Positions 1-8,060 of a DNA stretch of 36,478 nucleotides are shown in pieces. Position numbers and translations under genes: made by a program. Each line of letters opens with the position of its first letter. Positions within the stretch are counted from its first letter, which is position 1. Under the pieces are notes generated by a model. That model saw only the letters and a program-made list of their open reading frames with translations. It did not search any database and was not told the origin of the DNA. Origin of the DNA: Candidatus Thorarchaeota archaeon. GTDB lineage: Archaea > Asgardarchaeota > Thorarchaeia > Thorarchaeales > Thorarchaeaceae. The stretch is taken from positions 1-36,478 of the forward strand of contig JAEOUG010000096.1 in NCBI GenBank assembly GCA_016839445.1. Reading direction: 5' to 3'.

Positions 1-85
1 TCACAACAGAGACTGCAGAGATTACCAGGATTGGTATCAGGGCTACAGTCACGAACGTGACGACTATACGTTTTGAAATGTCCAA
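1..85 (-). CDS. Partial N-terminus of a membrane-anchored protein
   Basis: This reading frame is too short for the ORF track and runs off the left edge. It starts at a TTG with a strong ribosome site, GGAGG, seven bases upstream. The visible start reads MDISKRIVVTFVTVALIPIL and continues hydrophobic, so it is a basic N-terminus followed by a transmembrane helix or uncleaved signal anchor. It lies 59 bases downstream of the beta-propeller gene on the same strand and is probably co-transcribed with it. Sensor kinases and chemoreceptor-like proteins often begin this way, but the visible 28 codons cannot decide the function. Confidence 0.6.
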   Translation of the reverse strand, partial: MDISKRIVVTFVTVALIPILVISAVSVV

Positions 86-144
86 TCAGATTCCTCCATC
101 TGAGTCTCTTCTCTCTCTATTCTGTATTGCATCCATTGTAATGC

Positions 145-1590
145 TCAACCACTCCATTTTCTGAGTTCCTGCCCAATCTTCTTGGCAAACGCTCGTATGT
201 CCTCGCCCTCTGCAAGTCGGAACTGGTCCCCGTCCAGGGTGCCCTTGATGTCTCCTTCACCCAAGAGGATGATGAGTGTCCTGCGTAGAATGTCACGATG
301 AACCCCGGTCTCCTTCTCCAACCTGTCCACAGCGAAGGAGTCCCTCTGCCTCAGGAGGTCCATCAATGCGTCTGGCACTCTCTGAATCTCATTGGGCGCT
401 GGTTTCTTCCCTCCGGCAATCACATCCGCCTTAGTCCGCACGAATGTGTTCTCCTGAATGTATCCTTCGATTGCCCCGCTCTGGATCATTGCCTGTAGAC
501 TGCGGCGAAGATTGTAGGCAGCAGGTCGCGGCAATGTTCGCCGGAGTATCTTGTCGAGGTCGTTCAACTGAATTCTCTCGTGCCTTGACGTAATCGAGTC
601 AATGCTCTCCTGAATATACTCCTCGATCACGTACTCCTCGTACATCTCAAGTTGCGCTCCACAGGAGCTACATTTCGCTGCCTCTGGGGACACAGGTGCG
701 CCGCAATTGCCGCACTTTATTGCCCGTCTGTATAGTATGGTCTTAGTTGAGCCTAGCTGTTGAAGAATAACCTGTTCAGTTCTCGATACCTTACCTGTAC
801 CTTCCACTTCGAAGAAGGTCAGTTTCTTGTCTCGAGTGCTCACGACCAGATAGGCGATGTCTGAATCGTCATCTGGAATCCCCGTGGCAAGTGCGCGAGG
901 GCAGTCATCGACTTCGACTCTTGTCACCTCATTGCCATCCAGATCCCAGAGTCTCAGTATGGAAGAGTTGTCGCCCGTGACAAAGAGCTTCCTCTCCCCG
1001 AAAGACAACACCGCGAATGTCGTCAGATTCTCCCCCAGCTGAATTTCCTGTAGCTGGTAACCCGCAGAAGTCAGGACTGTCACGAGACCTGACCTGTCCG
1101 CAATGACTGCTTCAAGTTCCGAGTCGTTAGTGATGTCCTCAAGCCAGACGTCTGCGATGGGATTCCTCATGTTCCGACTGAATATTGCATCCTTATCGTC
1201 GTTCCAGAGTACTACTCGTCGATTCTGAAGTGCGACAATGACCTCAGCGGCCCCATCACCATCGACATCTCGCGCGTCGCAAGCAACTACAGGGCTTTCG
1301 AGGCTGATCTGCCAGAAGGCTTGCCCCCGGTGATCAACAACTAAGAGCTTCTTTCCCACTCCACCCACAAGTGAGTCCTGGCCCTCCCCCCTGATGTCTG
1401 CCACGGCAATGCAACGAACTTTGCTACTCCACTTCCTAGTGCTCCTCAAGGTACCTCTCGCATCAAAGATGCGCAGCCGGTCTGCATAGTCCAAGGAGAA
1501 GATCTGAGTGCTGGCATCCTTCTTCTGCCTTACATAGACAGAATAGACGTTGGCAGAAACGGGAACGTTCGCTACGGTGCGAATCCTCAA
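145..1590 (-). CDS. Beta-propeller / zinc-ribbon / winged-helix protein
   Basis: Residues 1-285 read as an FG-GAP/WD-like beta-propeller with repeated aspartate-rich turns such as DVDGDGAAEVIVAL and strands ending in LVVDHRG. A zinc ribbon follows near residues 292-312 (CGNCGAP...CSSCGAQ). The last 150 residues contain two helical segments that look like winged helices, the second around FAVDRLEKETGVHRDILRRT. There is no signal peptide or membrane helix, so it is probably cytosolic. The start is a TTG, with AGAGGTG about 11 bases upstream. It shares a promoter region with the divergent deacetylase gene. The function is unknown; the architecture suggests a scaffold or adaptor, perhaps binding nucleic acid or protein through the winged helices. 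Confidence 0.75.
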   Translation of the reverse strand: MRIRTVANVPVSANVYSVYVRQKKDASTQIFSLDYADRLRIFDARGTLRSTRKWSSKVRCIAVADIRGEGQDSLVGGVGKKLLVVDHRGQAFWQISLESPVVACDARDVDGDGAAEVIVALQNRRVVLWNDDKDAIFSRNMRNPIADVWLEDITNDSELEAVIADRSGLVTVLTSAGYQLQEIQLGENLTTFAVLSFGERKLFVTGDNSSILRLWDLDGNEVTRVEVDDCPRALATGIPDDDSDIAYLVVSTRDKKLTFFEVEGTGKVSRTEQVILQQLGSTKTILYRRAIKCGNCGAPVSPEAAKCSSCGAQLEMYEEYVIEEYIQESIDSITSRHERIQLNDLDKILRRTLPRPAAYNLRRSLQAMIQSGAIEGYIQENTFVRTKADVIAGGKKPAPNEIQRVPDALMDLLRQRDSFAVDRLEKETGVHRDILRRTLIILLGEGDIKGTLDGDQFRLAEGEDIRAFAKKIGQELRKWSG

Positions 1591-1626
1591 CTTGCTTTAT
1601 GCACCTCTGCTCTCTCTGTTCTGAAC

Positions 1627-1637
1627 GGATTTAAGTC
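1627..1637. promoter_or_regulatory. Shared TATA-like element between divergent genes
   Basis: The stretch GGATTTAAGTC reads as a TATA box on both strands (TTTAAG / CTTAAA). It sits about 27 bases before the ATG of the deacetylase, which would make that transcript essentially leaderless, and about 40 bases before the TTG of the propeller gene, which would leave room for that gene's ribosome site. Confidence 0.4.
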
Positions 1638-1658
1638 TGCACGGAGATAAACCGTGTA

Positions 1659-2741
1659 ATGAGTCCTTCTCCCTTTGAGTGCAGAGTTGGTTTCCTGTGG
1701 AGCGAGCTTCTTGAATCATTCGACTTTGGAGCGAAGCACCCAATCCAGCCTGGGCGATTCAGGAGAATAAGGGACTTCTATCGCTCGTGCGGGTTTCTAG
1801 GTCTGCCAAACGTAAGTGTCGTGCAACCACGCCCCCTGACACAGAATGAGCTTGAAGAGATACACGCAGCGGACTATCTTGCAAAGGTGAGGGCAATCTC
1901 AGATAGCGGGGAAGGCGAGATTGACATTGACACTCCTGGCTTCAAGGGGATATTCGAGAATGCCAGTCTTACTTCAGGGGCCACCGTTAGCGGCATCCGG
2001 GCTGTGTTAGCAGGTGAGATTGACCACTTCGTTTCGCCAACGGGGGGTTTTCATCACGCCAAGTTCGCTCGTGGAGGAGGATTCTGCATCTTCAATGACG
2101 TAGCAGCCGGAGTATACGAACTGAAGAGGTCTGGGCTCCAGAGGATTCTGATTGCCGACTTCGATGTTCACCATGGAAACGGCACCCAGGAGTACTTCCT
2201 ATCAGACCCCGGAGTGATGCAGATCTCCTTCCACGAAAGCCCTGAATGGATGTATCCACACGATGGGTACATTGACGATATCGGCGAGGGGCCAGGAGCC
2301 GGCTACAACATCAACATGCCGTTTCCAATGGATTCAGCAGATGCCGTCTACAGGTACGCGTTCCAGGAGCTTGTGCCGCCTCTGGTTGACTTCTACGAGC
2401 CCGAGTTCATCATATTCCTTCCAGGCATCGATGCGCACTACAAAGACCGCCTAGCACACCTTGTCCTGACCACACATACAATCAGGTTCGTCGCTGAATG
2501 GATGCATCAGGCCGCGCACAGATATGCCTCTGGGCGGATGGGGGTTCTTGCAGGAGGCGGATATCATCCTGACTCCTTCCAGTGGGGTATGGGTGTCGTG
2601 ATGTCTGTTCTCTCTGGCCATGACTATGGTCCGCCACCTCAGAGTCCTCCCTTTGAGGACAATGAAGAGACCTGGAGTGAAGTCCGCGAGAACGTTGCTC
2701 GGGTGAAGGAACGAGTGTTCCCCCTGTTCGGCATCAACTAG
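1659..2741 (+). CDS. Histone deacetylase family protein (AcuC/HDAC-like)
   Basis: This is an arginase/deacetylase-fold zinc amidohydrolase of about the usual 360-residue length. The catalytic signature is complete: the histidine pair in GGFHHAKFARGGG (H132, H133), the zinc ligands in IADFDVHHGNG (D169, H171), a third ligand aspartate in PGIDAHYKDRLAHL (D258) and the transition-state tyrosine in GGGYHPDS (Y302). It should therefore be an active deacetylase of acetyl-lysine or of a small acetylated amine. Family members act on histones, acetyl-CoA synthetase or polyamines, and the sequence does not say which. It is soluble. Its stop codon shares a CTAG with the stop of the convergent corrinoid-protein gene. 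Confidence 0.93.
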   Translation: MSPSPFECRVGFLWSELLESFDFGAKHPIQPGRFRRIRDFYRSCGFLGLPNVSVVQPRPLTQNELEEIHAADYLAKVRAISDSGEGEIDIDTPGFKGIFENASLTSGATVSGIRAVLAGEIDHFVSPTGGFHHAKFARGGGFCIFNDVAAGVYELKRSGLQRILIADFDVHHGNGTQEYFLSDPGVMQISFHESPEWMYPHDGYIDDIGEGPGAGYNINMPFPMDSADAVYRYAFQELVPPLVDFYEPEFIIFLPGIDAHYKDRLAHLVLTTHTIRFVAEWMHQAAHRYASGRMGVLAGGGYHPDSFQWGMGVVMSVLSGHDYGPPPQSPPFEDNEETWSEVRENVARVKERVFPLFGIN

Positions 2742-3424
2742 CCCACGAAGCGCTTGGCCAAATCGACAGCACTCATAGCGTCACTACCGTATGCATCCGC
2801 TCCAGTGTAGTCTACGATGCTCTGGTCGATGTCGCCTCCACCTATGATTACCTTCACCTTGTCCCTTAGGCCGGCGACTTTGAGGGCCTCAATGGTGTCC
2901 TTCATCACATCGTGAGTAGTGGTGATTAGGCCGCTGAGTGCAAGCAGTGGAGCGCCAGTCTCTCTGAGCTTCTCTATGAACCTGTCCGGAGGGACATCCT
3001 CTCCGAGGTCGTATACATCATAGCCATTAGACTTCAGGAAGGCTACCACGAGGTTCTTACCGATGTAGTGTATGTCCCCCTTGACAGTCCCTATGACTAT
3101 CTTTCCTTTCTCCTCTTTCTGCTGGCTCTTAAGGAGGGCTGGCTCTAGGACCTCCATAGCTCTCTTGAAGATGTCTGCTGACATCACAAGCTCCACGAGG
3201 AAATACTCTCCCGTCGAAAACCTCTCTCCAACGATATCCATGCCATCCTTGAGTTCTTGCAGAACCTGAAACGGATCGGTTCCTTCTGACAGCTTCTCTT
3301 CCAGGAATCGCTTCACGTCCTTGTCCTCAAGATCCGCCATAGCGGTGGTCAGCTCTGACATCTGTAGTGAAACCTCTTGTTTCAGTTCTACGGGGGTTTC
3401 CATCATATATCTTTCATTGTCCAA
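2738..3424 (-). CDS. Methyltransferase corrinoid protein (MtbC/MttC-like)
   Basis: This protein carries a methylated corrinoid and passes the methyl group between two methyltransferases. Residues 25-100 form the helical cap domain. The cobalamin-binding domain follows, with the DxHxxG motif in GDIHYIGKNL (D117, H119, G122), then LSGLITTT and IIGGGDID. The gene starts 9 bases after the MtrH-like gene, so the two form an operon. The start is uncertain: 3424 is a TTG without a clear ribosome site, ATGs occur at 3406 and 3403, and an ATG at 3361 has GAGGT about 11 bases upstream, which would give about 207 residues and fits the family length. No substrate-specific methyltransferase is next to it, so the methyl donor is unknown. 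Confidence 0.9.
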   Translation of the reverse strand: MDNERYMMETPVELKQEVSLQMSELTTAMADLEDKDVKRFLEEKLSEGTDPFQVLQELKDGMDIVGERFSTGEYFLVELVMSADIFKRAMEVLEPALLKSQQKEEKGKIVIGTVKGDIHYIGKNLVVAFLKSNGYDVYDLGEDVPPDRFIEKLRETGAPLLALSGLITTTHDVMKDTIEALKVAGLRDKVKVIIGGGDIDQSIVDYTGADAYGSDAMSAVDLAKRFVG

Positions 3425-3433
3425 CGCTTGGGT

Positions 3434-4360
3434 CTACCCGATCTTGTATCTTGGATGCGACTTGTCGGGCCTGATTCCCTCTTCCAACAGAATCCCCGAG
3501 AGTGCGACATCTATCATTGCCACGGAAGGAAAGGTCACAGGCGCATGTTTGATTGGTCCATAGAGGACGAAGTCAGCTCCCAGTGCTACTGACATGAGGG
3601 CTGATCCGACTTGTGCAGGACGTTTTGCCTCTTTGCCGAACTTCGGAACGAGACCTGACCACATATTCACAGCATTGTGGGCTCCACAACCTGCGGGCCA
3701 ACCAGTTTCGTTCTTCACAAGATCAATTGACTTGCACGCGAGGCCAAGAGTAAGAAGGTCGACTACCCCAGTATCTATCATGACGTTCCCAATCCCCGCA
3801 GCGCTTGCTCTGGCAATGAGGGATTTCGCCAGCTCGAATCTCTTTGAGTAAGAGGCCATTGCAGAACTACTGAACGCGAGAAGCATTGCGGTCTCCACGC
3901 CCGCCTCGACGTATCGGAGAATCGTGTCCTCGTCGTCGTCGGGTCCAATAGAATTGAGAATGATCCTGTCGAGAATGCCCATCTCCTTGGCTGTTCTCAG
4001 TCCTGCAAGGTTGACTTCCAGAACACCGGACCCATCGATCATGAGTGGCATCTGGGTGGTCTCTCCAAGATATCGGATGTAGTTCTCCATCGCCTCAGGA
4101 GTTTCCGCAACCACATCCAGAACACTGGGTACACCCGTCTTCTCCGAGGTTTCCTCAAGCCTCCGGATAGCCTCTCGAGTGCTCTCTCTATCGAACTTGC
4201 CGGTCTTGGAATCCAGAACTAGTCGGTCCTTATTGAAGAACACTGACCCAATCATGACGGTTGGGGACCGGCCTGGTCTCCCCCCGATGTTGATTTGGCC
4301 CACTCTGATTGTCTTCTGCTCAACGCCATAGTCGTGCATTCTAGCAATCCGCCTTCTCAT
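3434..4360 (-). CDS. MtrH-like methylcobamide:tetrahydropterin methyltransferase
   Basis: MtrH-family TIM-barrel proteins move a methyl group between a corrinoid protein and tetrahydromethanopterin or tetrahydrofolate. The family start is clear in INIGGRPGRSPTVMIGSVFF and continues through the conserved PSVLDVVAETPEAM, LNSIGPDDDED and NETGWPAGCGAHNA segments. The ORF track extends to a GTG at 4537, but the MtrH homology starts near residue 75 of that frame. An ATG at 4360 is preceded by AAGGAG at about 10 bases and gives 308 residues, the normal MtrH length, so I chose it. The remaining Mtr subunits are absent from the window. This resembles the MtrH relatives that pair with soluble corrinoid proteins in methyl-donor catabolism rather than methanogenic Mtr itself. 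Confidence 0.88.
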   Translation of the reverse strand: MRRRIARMHDYGVEQKTIRVGQINIGGRPGRSPTVMIGSVFFNKDRLVLDSKTGKFDRESTREAIRRLEETSEKTGVPSVLDVVAETPEAMENYIRYLGETTQMPLMIDGSGVLEVNLAGLRTAKEMGILDRIILNSIGPDDDEDTILRYVEAGVETAMLLAFSSSAMASYSKRFELAKSLIARASAAGIGNVMIDTGVVDLLTLGLACKSIDLVKNETGWPAGCGAHNAVNMWSGLVPKFGKEAKRPAQVGSALMSVALGADFVLYGPIKHAPVTFPSVAMIDVALSGILLEEGIRPDKSHPRYKIG

Positions 4361-4613
4361 CTGACGTAGACTCCTTCCCCCTTTAAGAACGAAGTTATGG
4401 GCGTTGCGACTGATTGGGGCGTGCAGAAGCCACATCAACACCCTCGTCGAGTGTGCGTGCTCTCGAACGAGCGACTGAGTGCCGAAAATCCCATGTTTCC
4501 GAGCAGTTGCGTGATACAAGATTCGTTCAAATGACACTTATTATTGTCCCATGCATAATACAATGGTTGATTTAACGGAAGCAACCACAGAATCAAGGCG
4601 GGAATGAAACGTC

Positions 4614-6071
4614 ATGCCCCGGCAACAGAAGGCTCCGAAGAAGAAGACCCCCAGTGAGTCCTCTCCAGACATAGACCTGTACTCCCACAGTGACGAGATT
4701 CTCCACGCAGTTCTAGAGGAGTCTCAGACGGGCATTGCCATAGTTGGGGATGACTACCGACTGGAATACATCAACGAAGAAGGATGCAGGATATTTGGTG
4801 GGTCTAGAGGAGATCTTGTCGGGCACGACTTCCGTGAGTTCTTGAAGGATGACATAAAACAGATTGTTGCTGAACGCTACGAGAAGAGGCGTCTCGGTGA
4901 ACACGTTCCTACCTCTTACCCGTTCAAGCTTGTCCGAAAGGATGGAGAGATGCGCACTGTCGAGGGAAAGGTGTCCGTCGTTCGAGGGACGAACGGCTCA
5001 CTGAAGACAATTGCTCACTTCCTTGACATCACTCACATCGAGCTTGGCCAAATGCTTCTCGAGGAGTCACAAAGACGCTACCGCATTCTTGTTGAAACCA
5101 TGAATGACGGGCTGGCAATCGACGATGAAAACGGGAATCTGACGTACGCAAATGAAGCCTTCTTGAAGATGCTTGGATATGAATTCGAGGAGATTCTCGG
5201 CAAGCCCTGGGTGGAATTGACTTCGGGGCTCGAGCACAATGGTGTGATGGAGAAGATATCTGACAGGAAGAAGGGCCTCTCCGAAAAATACGAGCTCTCT
5301 TGGAAGAGCAAAACAGGCGAGATTATTCCGACGATCATATCCGCAACTCCACTCCATGACAACGATGGTAGGTTCCAGGGGACTTTCGCTGTGGTGACTG
5401 AGATATCCGCACAGAAGGATGCGGAGGAAGCAGTTCAGTTCTATCTCGACCTACTCTCTCATGACATAGCCAATCAGCTACAGGTCATAATGACCAGCAG
5501 CGGGTTGCTGGAGGAGGAGGTCCCAACATCCTATATCTCGGAGGCGAGAAAGGACATCTCAGACGCTGTTGAGAGGTGCAATCGGCTCATAACCAAAGTG
5601 AAGCGTGCAGCACAGAGCAGATACGTTCCTCTGACCAATGTCAATCTCATACCTGTCCTCAAGGAGAAGATCAAGATTCTCGAGCGCGTGTTTGACGCGA
5701 AAGTACACTTGGATGGAATTGGCAAGAGTGCTATGGTAGTGGCTGATGTACTCCTGGGCGAGATGATATGGAATCTACTTGAGAATGCGGCTCGGCACAA
5801 TCCCAAGGAACAGAAAGAGCTCTGGATTGAGGGCAAGAGCAAAGGGGGCGTCTACCAGCTCTCTGTAGCCGATGACGGACCTGGCTTGAGCGAATCTCGG
5901 AAGGCCGCTCTGTTCACGGAGAGAAAGCATGGCGGCGGGGTTGGCTTGACACTGGTCGGTCAGATGGTGCGCAAGTATGGCGGGTCGATTGAGGTTGACG
6001 ACAGAGTGAAGGGCAAGCCCAGCCTGGGGGCGAAGTTCACCATCACTCTTCGAAAGGCCAAGAAGTCCTGA
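4614..6071 (+). CDS. Cytosolic PAS-PAS histidine kinase
   Basis: This is a sensor kinase of two-component signalling. Two PAS sensor domains lie at about residues 28-140 and 150-268 (GIAIVGDDYRLEYINEEGC and GLAIDDENGNLTYANEAFL). The dimerisation/phosphoacceptor helix follows with H283 in LDLLSHDIANQLQV. The ATPase domain has the N box NLLENAARHN, the G1 box ADDGPGLS and the G2 box GGGVGLTLV. There is no transmembrane segment, so it should sense a cytosolic ligand, redox state or light through a PAS-bound cofactor. No response regulator gene is adjacent, so the partner is elsewhere. A TATA-like TTTAAC lies about 40 bases upstream of the ATG. Confidence 0.92.
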   Translation: MPRQQKAPKKKTPSESSPDIDLYSHSDEILHAVLEESQTGIAIVGDDYRLEYINEEGCRIFGGSRGDLVGHDFREFLKDDIKQIVAERYEKRRLGEHVPTSYPFKLVRKDGEMRTVEGKVSVVRGTNGSLKTIAHFLDITHIELGQMLLEESQRRYRILVETMNDGLAIDDENGNLTYANEAFLKMLGYEFEEILGKPWVELTSGLEHNGVMEKISDRKKGLSEKYELSWKSKTGEIIPTIISATPLHDNDGRFQGTFAVVTEISAQKDAEEAVQFYLDLLSHDIANQLQVIMTSSGLLEEEVPTSYISEARKDISDAVERCNRLITKVKRAAQSRYVPLTNVNLIPVLKEKIKILERVFDAKVHLDGIGKSAMVVADVLLGEMIWNLLENAARHNPKEQKELWIEGKSKGGVYQLSVADDGPGLSESRKAALFTERKHGGGVGLTLVGQMVRKYGGSIEVDDRVKGKPSLGAKFTITLRKAKKS

Positions 6072-6074
6072 TCA

Positions 6075-6341
6075 CTAGCGAGTCCTGTTGTTGATTCGCT
6101 CATAGAGGCCTTCGAAGAAGTCCTTCTTCTTGATGGCATTTATCTTGAAGAAGTTGGTCTTGATTCTGTACAGTCTCCGTTTGATCTCGTCATAGTCCTT
6201 GAGCCCTCTCTTTCCCACAGCGTCATCAAACACGGTTGCCACCTTCTCTGGGAAATTGTCGATGAACTGGCATGATTTCACTTGGATGTGGAAAAGTGTG
6301 CTCTTCAGAATGTCATGTCGAGAGATGCTTCTACTCGCCAT
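6075..6341 (-). CDS. Small basic helical protein, unknown function
   Basis: An 88-residue lysine- and arginine-rich, probably all-helical protein with no cysteine pairs or recognisable motif beyond basic stretches such as KRRLYRIKTNFFKINAIKKK. The charge could suit nucleic-acid binding, but that is a guess. It ends 3 bases from the stop of the convergent histidine kinase. It shares a 120-base upstream region with the divergent radical SAM gene; a TATA-like CTTAAGTATA lies about 30 bases before its ATG. Confidence 0.6.
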   Translation of the reverse strand: MASRSISRHDILKSTLFHIQVKSCQFIDNFPEKVATVFDDAVGKRGLKDYDEIKRRLYRIKTNFFKINAIKKKDFFEGLYERINNRTR

Positions 6342-6460
6342 TGTTCGGTCCCCATTTTTCGGTAGTGCGGATTATACTTAAGATATCAGGTAAATATGTT
6401 CGAATATTATCTGTGAACTACACACAAAAGCGCATCGGGACCCTACATTCTGGCTGTCGA

Positions 6461-7213
6461 ATGACAGTAGAGCTGGAGTTATATCGTGCCGGCCGGACCG
6501 ACAGTCAGGGTTGGACTCTCTTGCGACTGGCCTCAGTGATCGATGTAAGCCTGGTTGATGTTCCGAAGATCCCCGTCACGGTGATATTCCTCGCAGGATG
6601 CAACTTCGACTGCCCCTATTGCCAGAATGCAGAGATCATACCTCTAGAATCAGGTTCTGAGTCTACACCTTCAGAGATTGCAGGAAGCGCCAAGGGCTTC
6701 CTGACCGATGGCTATTGCATCACTGGAGGAGAGCCAACGATACAGAAGGAACTCCCGCTCCTGCTGAAGGAACTCAAGGCTCCCGGCAAGCACGTGAATC
6801 TCAATACACAGGGGTCTGTCCCTGATGTTCTGGAAGCCGCTGTTCCATTCTTGGATTCTGTCTGGTTCGATGTGAAGTCAAGTCCGAGGAAGTACCAGCA
6901 GGTTGCACGAACAAGAAATGACCCTTGGCCTCGAGTTCGCAGGAGTGTTGAACTCCTTCTGGACGCTGATGTTCTCTTCTGGCCAAGAACGACTTACGTT
7001 GGTGGCCTCACCCAAGCTGATGACATCGAGGATATCCTAGACTTCCTGTCTGAGATTGGCTTCCATGGCGAGTATGTGATTCAGAACTTCATCAAGTCCG
7101 CAGGCACTCGCGAGTCAGAGGTAGAGGAGTTCTATTCTGCTCCGGAATCCGAAGCGACGGGATTCGCTGGACTCGCCCGATCTGGGATCAGTGTCCGACT
7201 TGAATGGAGATAG
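6461..7213 (+). CDS. Radical SAM activating protein (NrdG-like)
   Basis: The protein carries the radical SAM Fe-S motif CxxxCxxC in GCNFDCPYCQNAEI, followed by the SAM-binding GGEPTIQKELP. Its short N-terminus (RLASVIDVSLVDVPKIPVT) is typical of activating enzymes for anaerobic ribonucleotide reductase, which install a glycyl radical. No NrdD gene is in the window, so a role as pyruvate-formate-lyase-type activase or another small radical SAM enzyme stays open. The ORF track start at 6272 overlaps the divergent small gene. The ATG at 6461 gives 250 residues beginning at the family's natural N-terminus, so I chose it. Confidence 0.85.
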   Translation: MTVELELYRAGRTDSQGWTLLRLASVIDVSLVDVPKIPVTVIFLAGCNFDCPYCQNAEIIPLESGSESTPSEIAGSAKGFLTDGYCITGGEPTIQKELPLLLKELKAPGKHVNLNTQGSVPDVLEAAVPFLDSVWFDVKSSPRKYQQVARTRNDPWPRVRRSVELLLDADVLFWPRTTYVGGLTQADDIEDILDFLSEIGFHGEYVIQNFIKSAGTRESEVEEFYSAPESEATGFAGLARSGISVRLEWR

Positions 7214-7252
7214 GCCTCTGCGTAGCGAATTATGGACAAACACACAGACAAC

Positions 7253-7260
7253 CTTTTAAA
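7253..7260 (+). promoter_or_regulatory. TATA box of the proteasome alpha gene
   Basis: CTTTTAAA lies about 70 bases before the chosen start of the proteasome gene. A transcript starting about 25 bases downstream would carry a short leader containing the GAGGT ribosome site at 7315-7319. Confidence 0.6.
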
Positions 7261-7327
7261 CGCCCTCGGATTGAGTCTGTTTTGACCACGCCAGACCACT
7301 GGCACGTACATCTTGAGGTCACTTATC

Positions 7328-8059
7328 ATGTTTCCCACACAGAGTATGGGCTATGACCGAGCCATCACTGTCTTCAGTCCAGAGGGTCGGCTCTACCAAG
7401 TTGAGTACGCGACTGAGGCTGTGCGCCACGGGCCATTAGCCGTCGGCGTCAAGGCCACTGATGGCGTCGTCCTTGTCGGCGAGAAGAGATCTCCACATGC
7501 ATTGGCCGATCTCGACACCCTCCGCAAGATTCTGCTTATTGACGACCATGTGGGAACAGCGATTGCCGGACTCCATGCAGATGCAAGGAAACTCATTGAC
7601 CAAGCCCGAGTCCAATCTCAGGTCAATAGACTCAGCTACGACGAGCCCATCTCAATCCAGGCACTTGTTGTAAACATCTGCGACACAAAGCAGTTGCACA
7701 CACAGTATGGTGGAGTGAGACCTTATGGGGTTGCTCTCCTTGTTGCTGGTGTGGATGACCACGGTCCGCAGCTATACACAACAGACCCCTCCGGCTCATT
7801 CTGGGGCTGGAAGGCTGCAGCTATTGGTAAGGAGTCTGACGCTGTGCGCGAGTACTTCCAGGAGGAGTACAAGCCCACGCTGAAGCTTCCCCAAGCACAG
7901 AGTCTTGCTTTGGATGGCCTCTTGAAGGTCACGGACAAGAGCGAATCAGATCCTGCAGAGCTTGCCAAATCTATTGAGATTGGCCTCATCAATACCACGG
8001 ATAAGAAGTTCAAGATTCTAGAGCAGGATGAAGTACAGGCAATCTTGGCTGCAAGGTAG
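7328..8059 (+). CDS. psmA: Proteasome subunit alpha
   Basis: This protein forms the outer heptameric rings of the archaeal 20S proteasome and gates substrate entry to the proteolytic beta rings. The alpha signature is intact: YDRAITVFSPEGRLYQVEYA in the gating and H0 helix region, followed by VGVKATDGVVLVGEKR. The ORF track begins at a TTG (7313). The ATG at 7328 has GAGGT at 8 bases and gives 243 residues with the standard short N-terminal tail, so it is preferred. No beta subunit or PAN ATPase is in the window. The gene meets the convergent ATP-grasp gene with 1 base between stops. Confidence 0.97.
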   Translation: MFPTQSMGYDRAITVFSPEGRLYQVEYATEAVRHGPLAVGVKATDGVVLVGEKRSPHALADLDTLRKILLIDDHVGTAIAGLHADARKLIDQARVQSQVNRLSYDEPISIQALVVNICDTKQLHTQYGGVRPYGVALLVAGVDDHGPQLYTTDPSGSFWGWKAAAIGKESDAVREYFQEEYKPTLKLPQAQSLALDGLLKVTDKSESDPAELAKSIEIGLINTTDKKFKILEQDEVQAILAAR

Positions 8060-8060
8060 G

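Noticed and set aside
4361-4537. 59-residue N-terminal extension of the MtrH-like protein
   Set aside because: It starts at a GTG without a ribosome site, shows no MtrH similarity, and a better ATG with AAGGAG lies at 4360.
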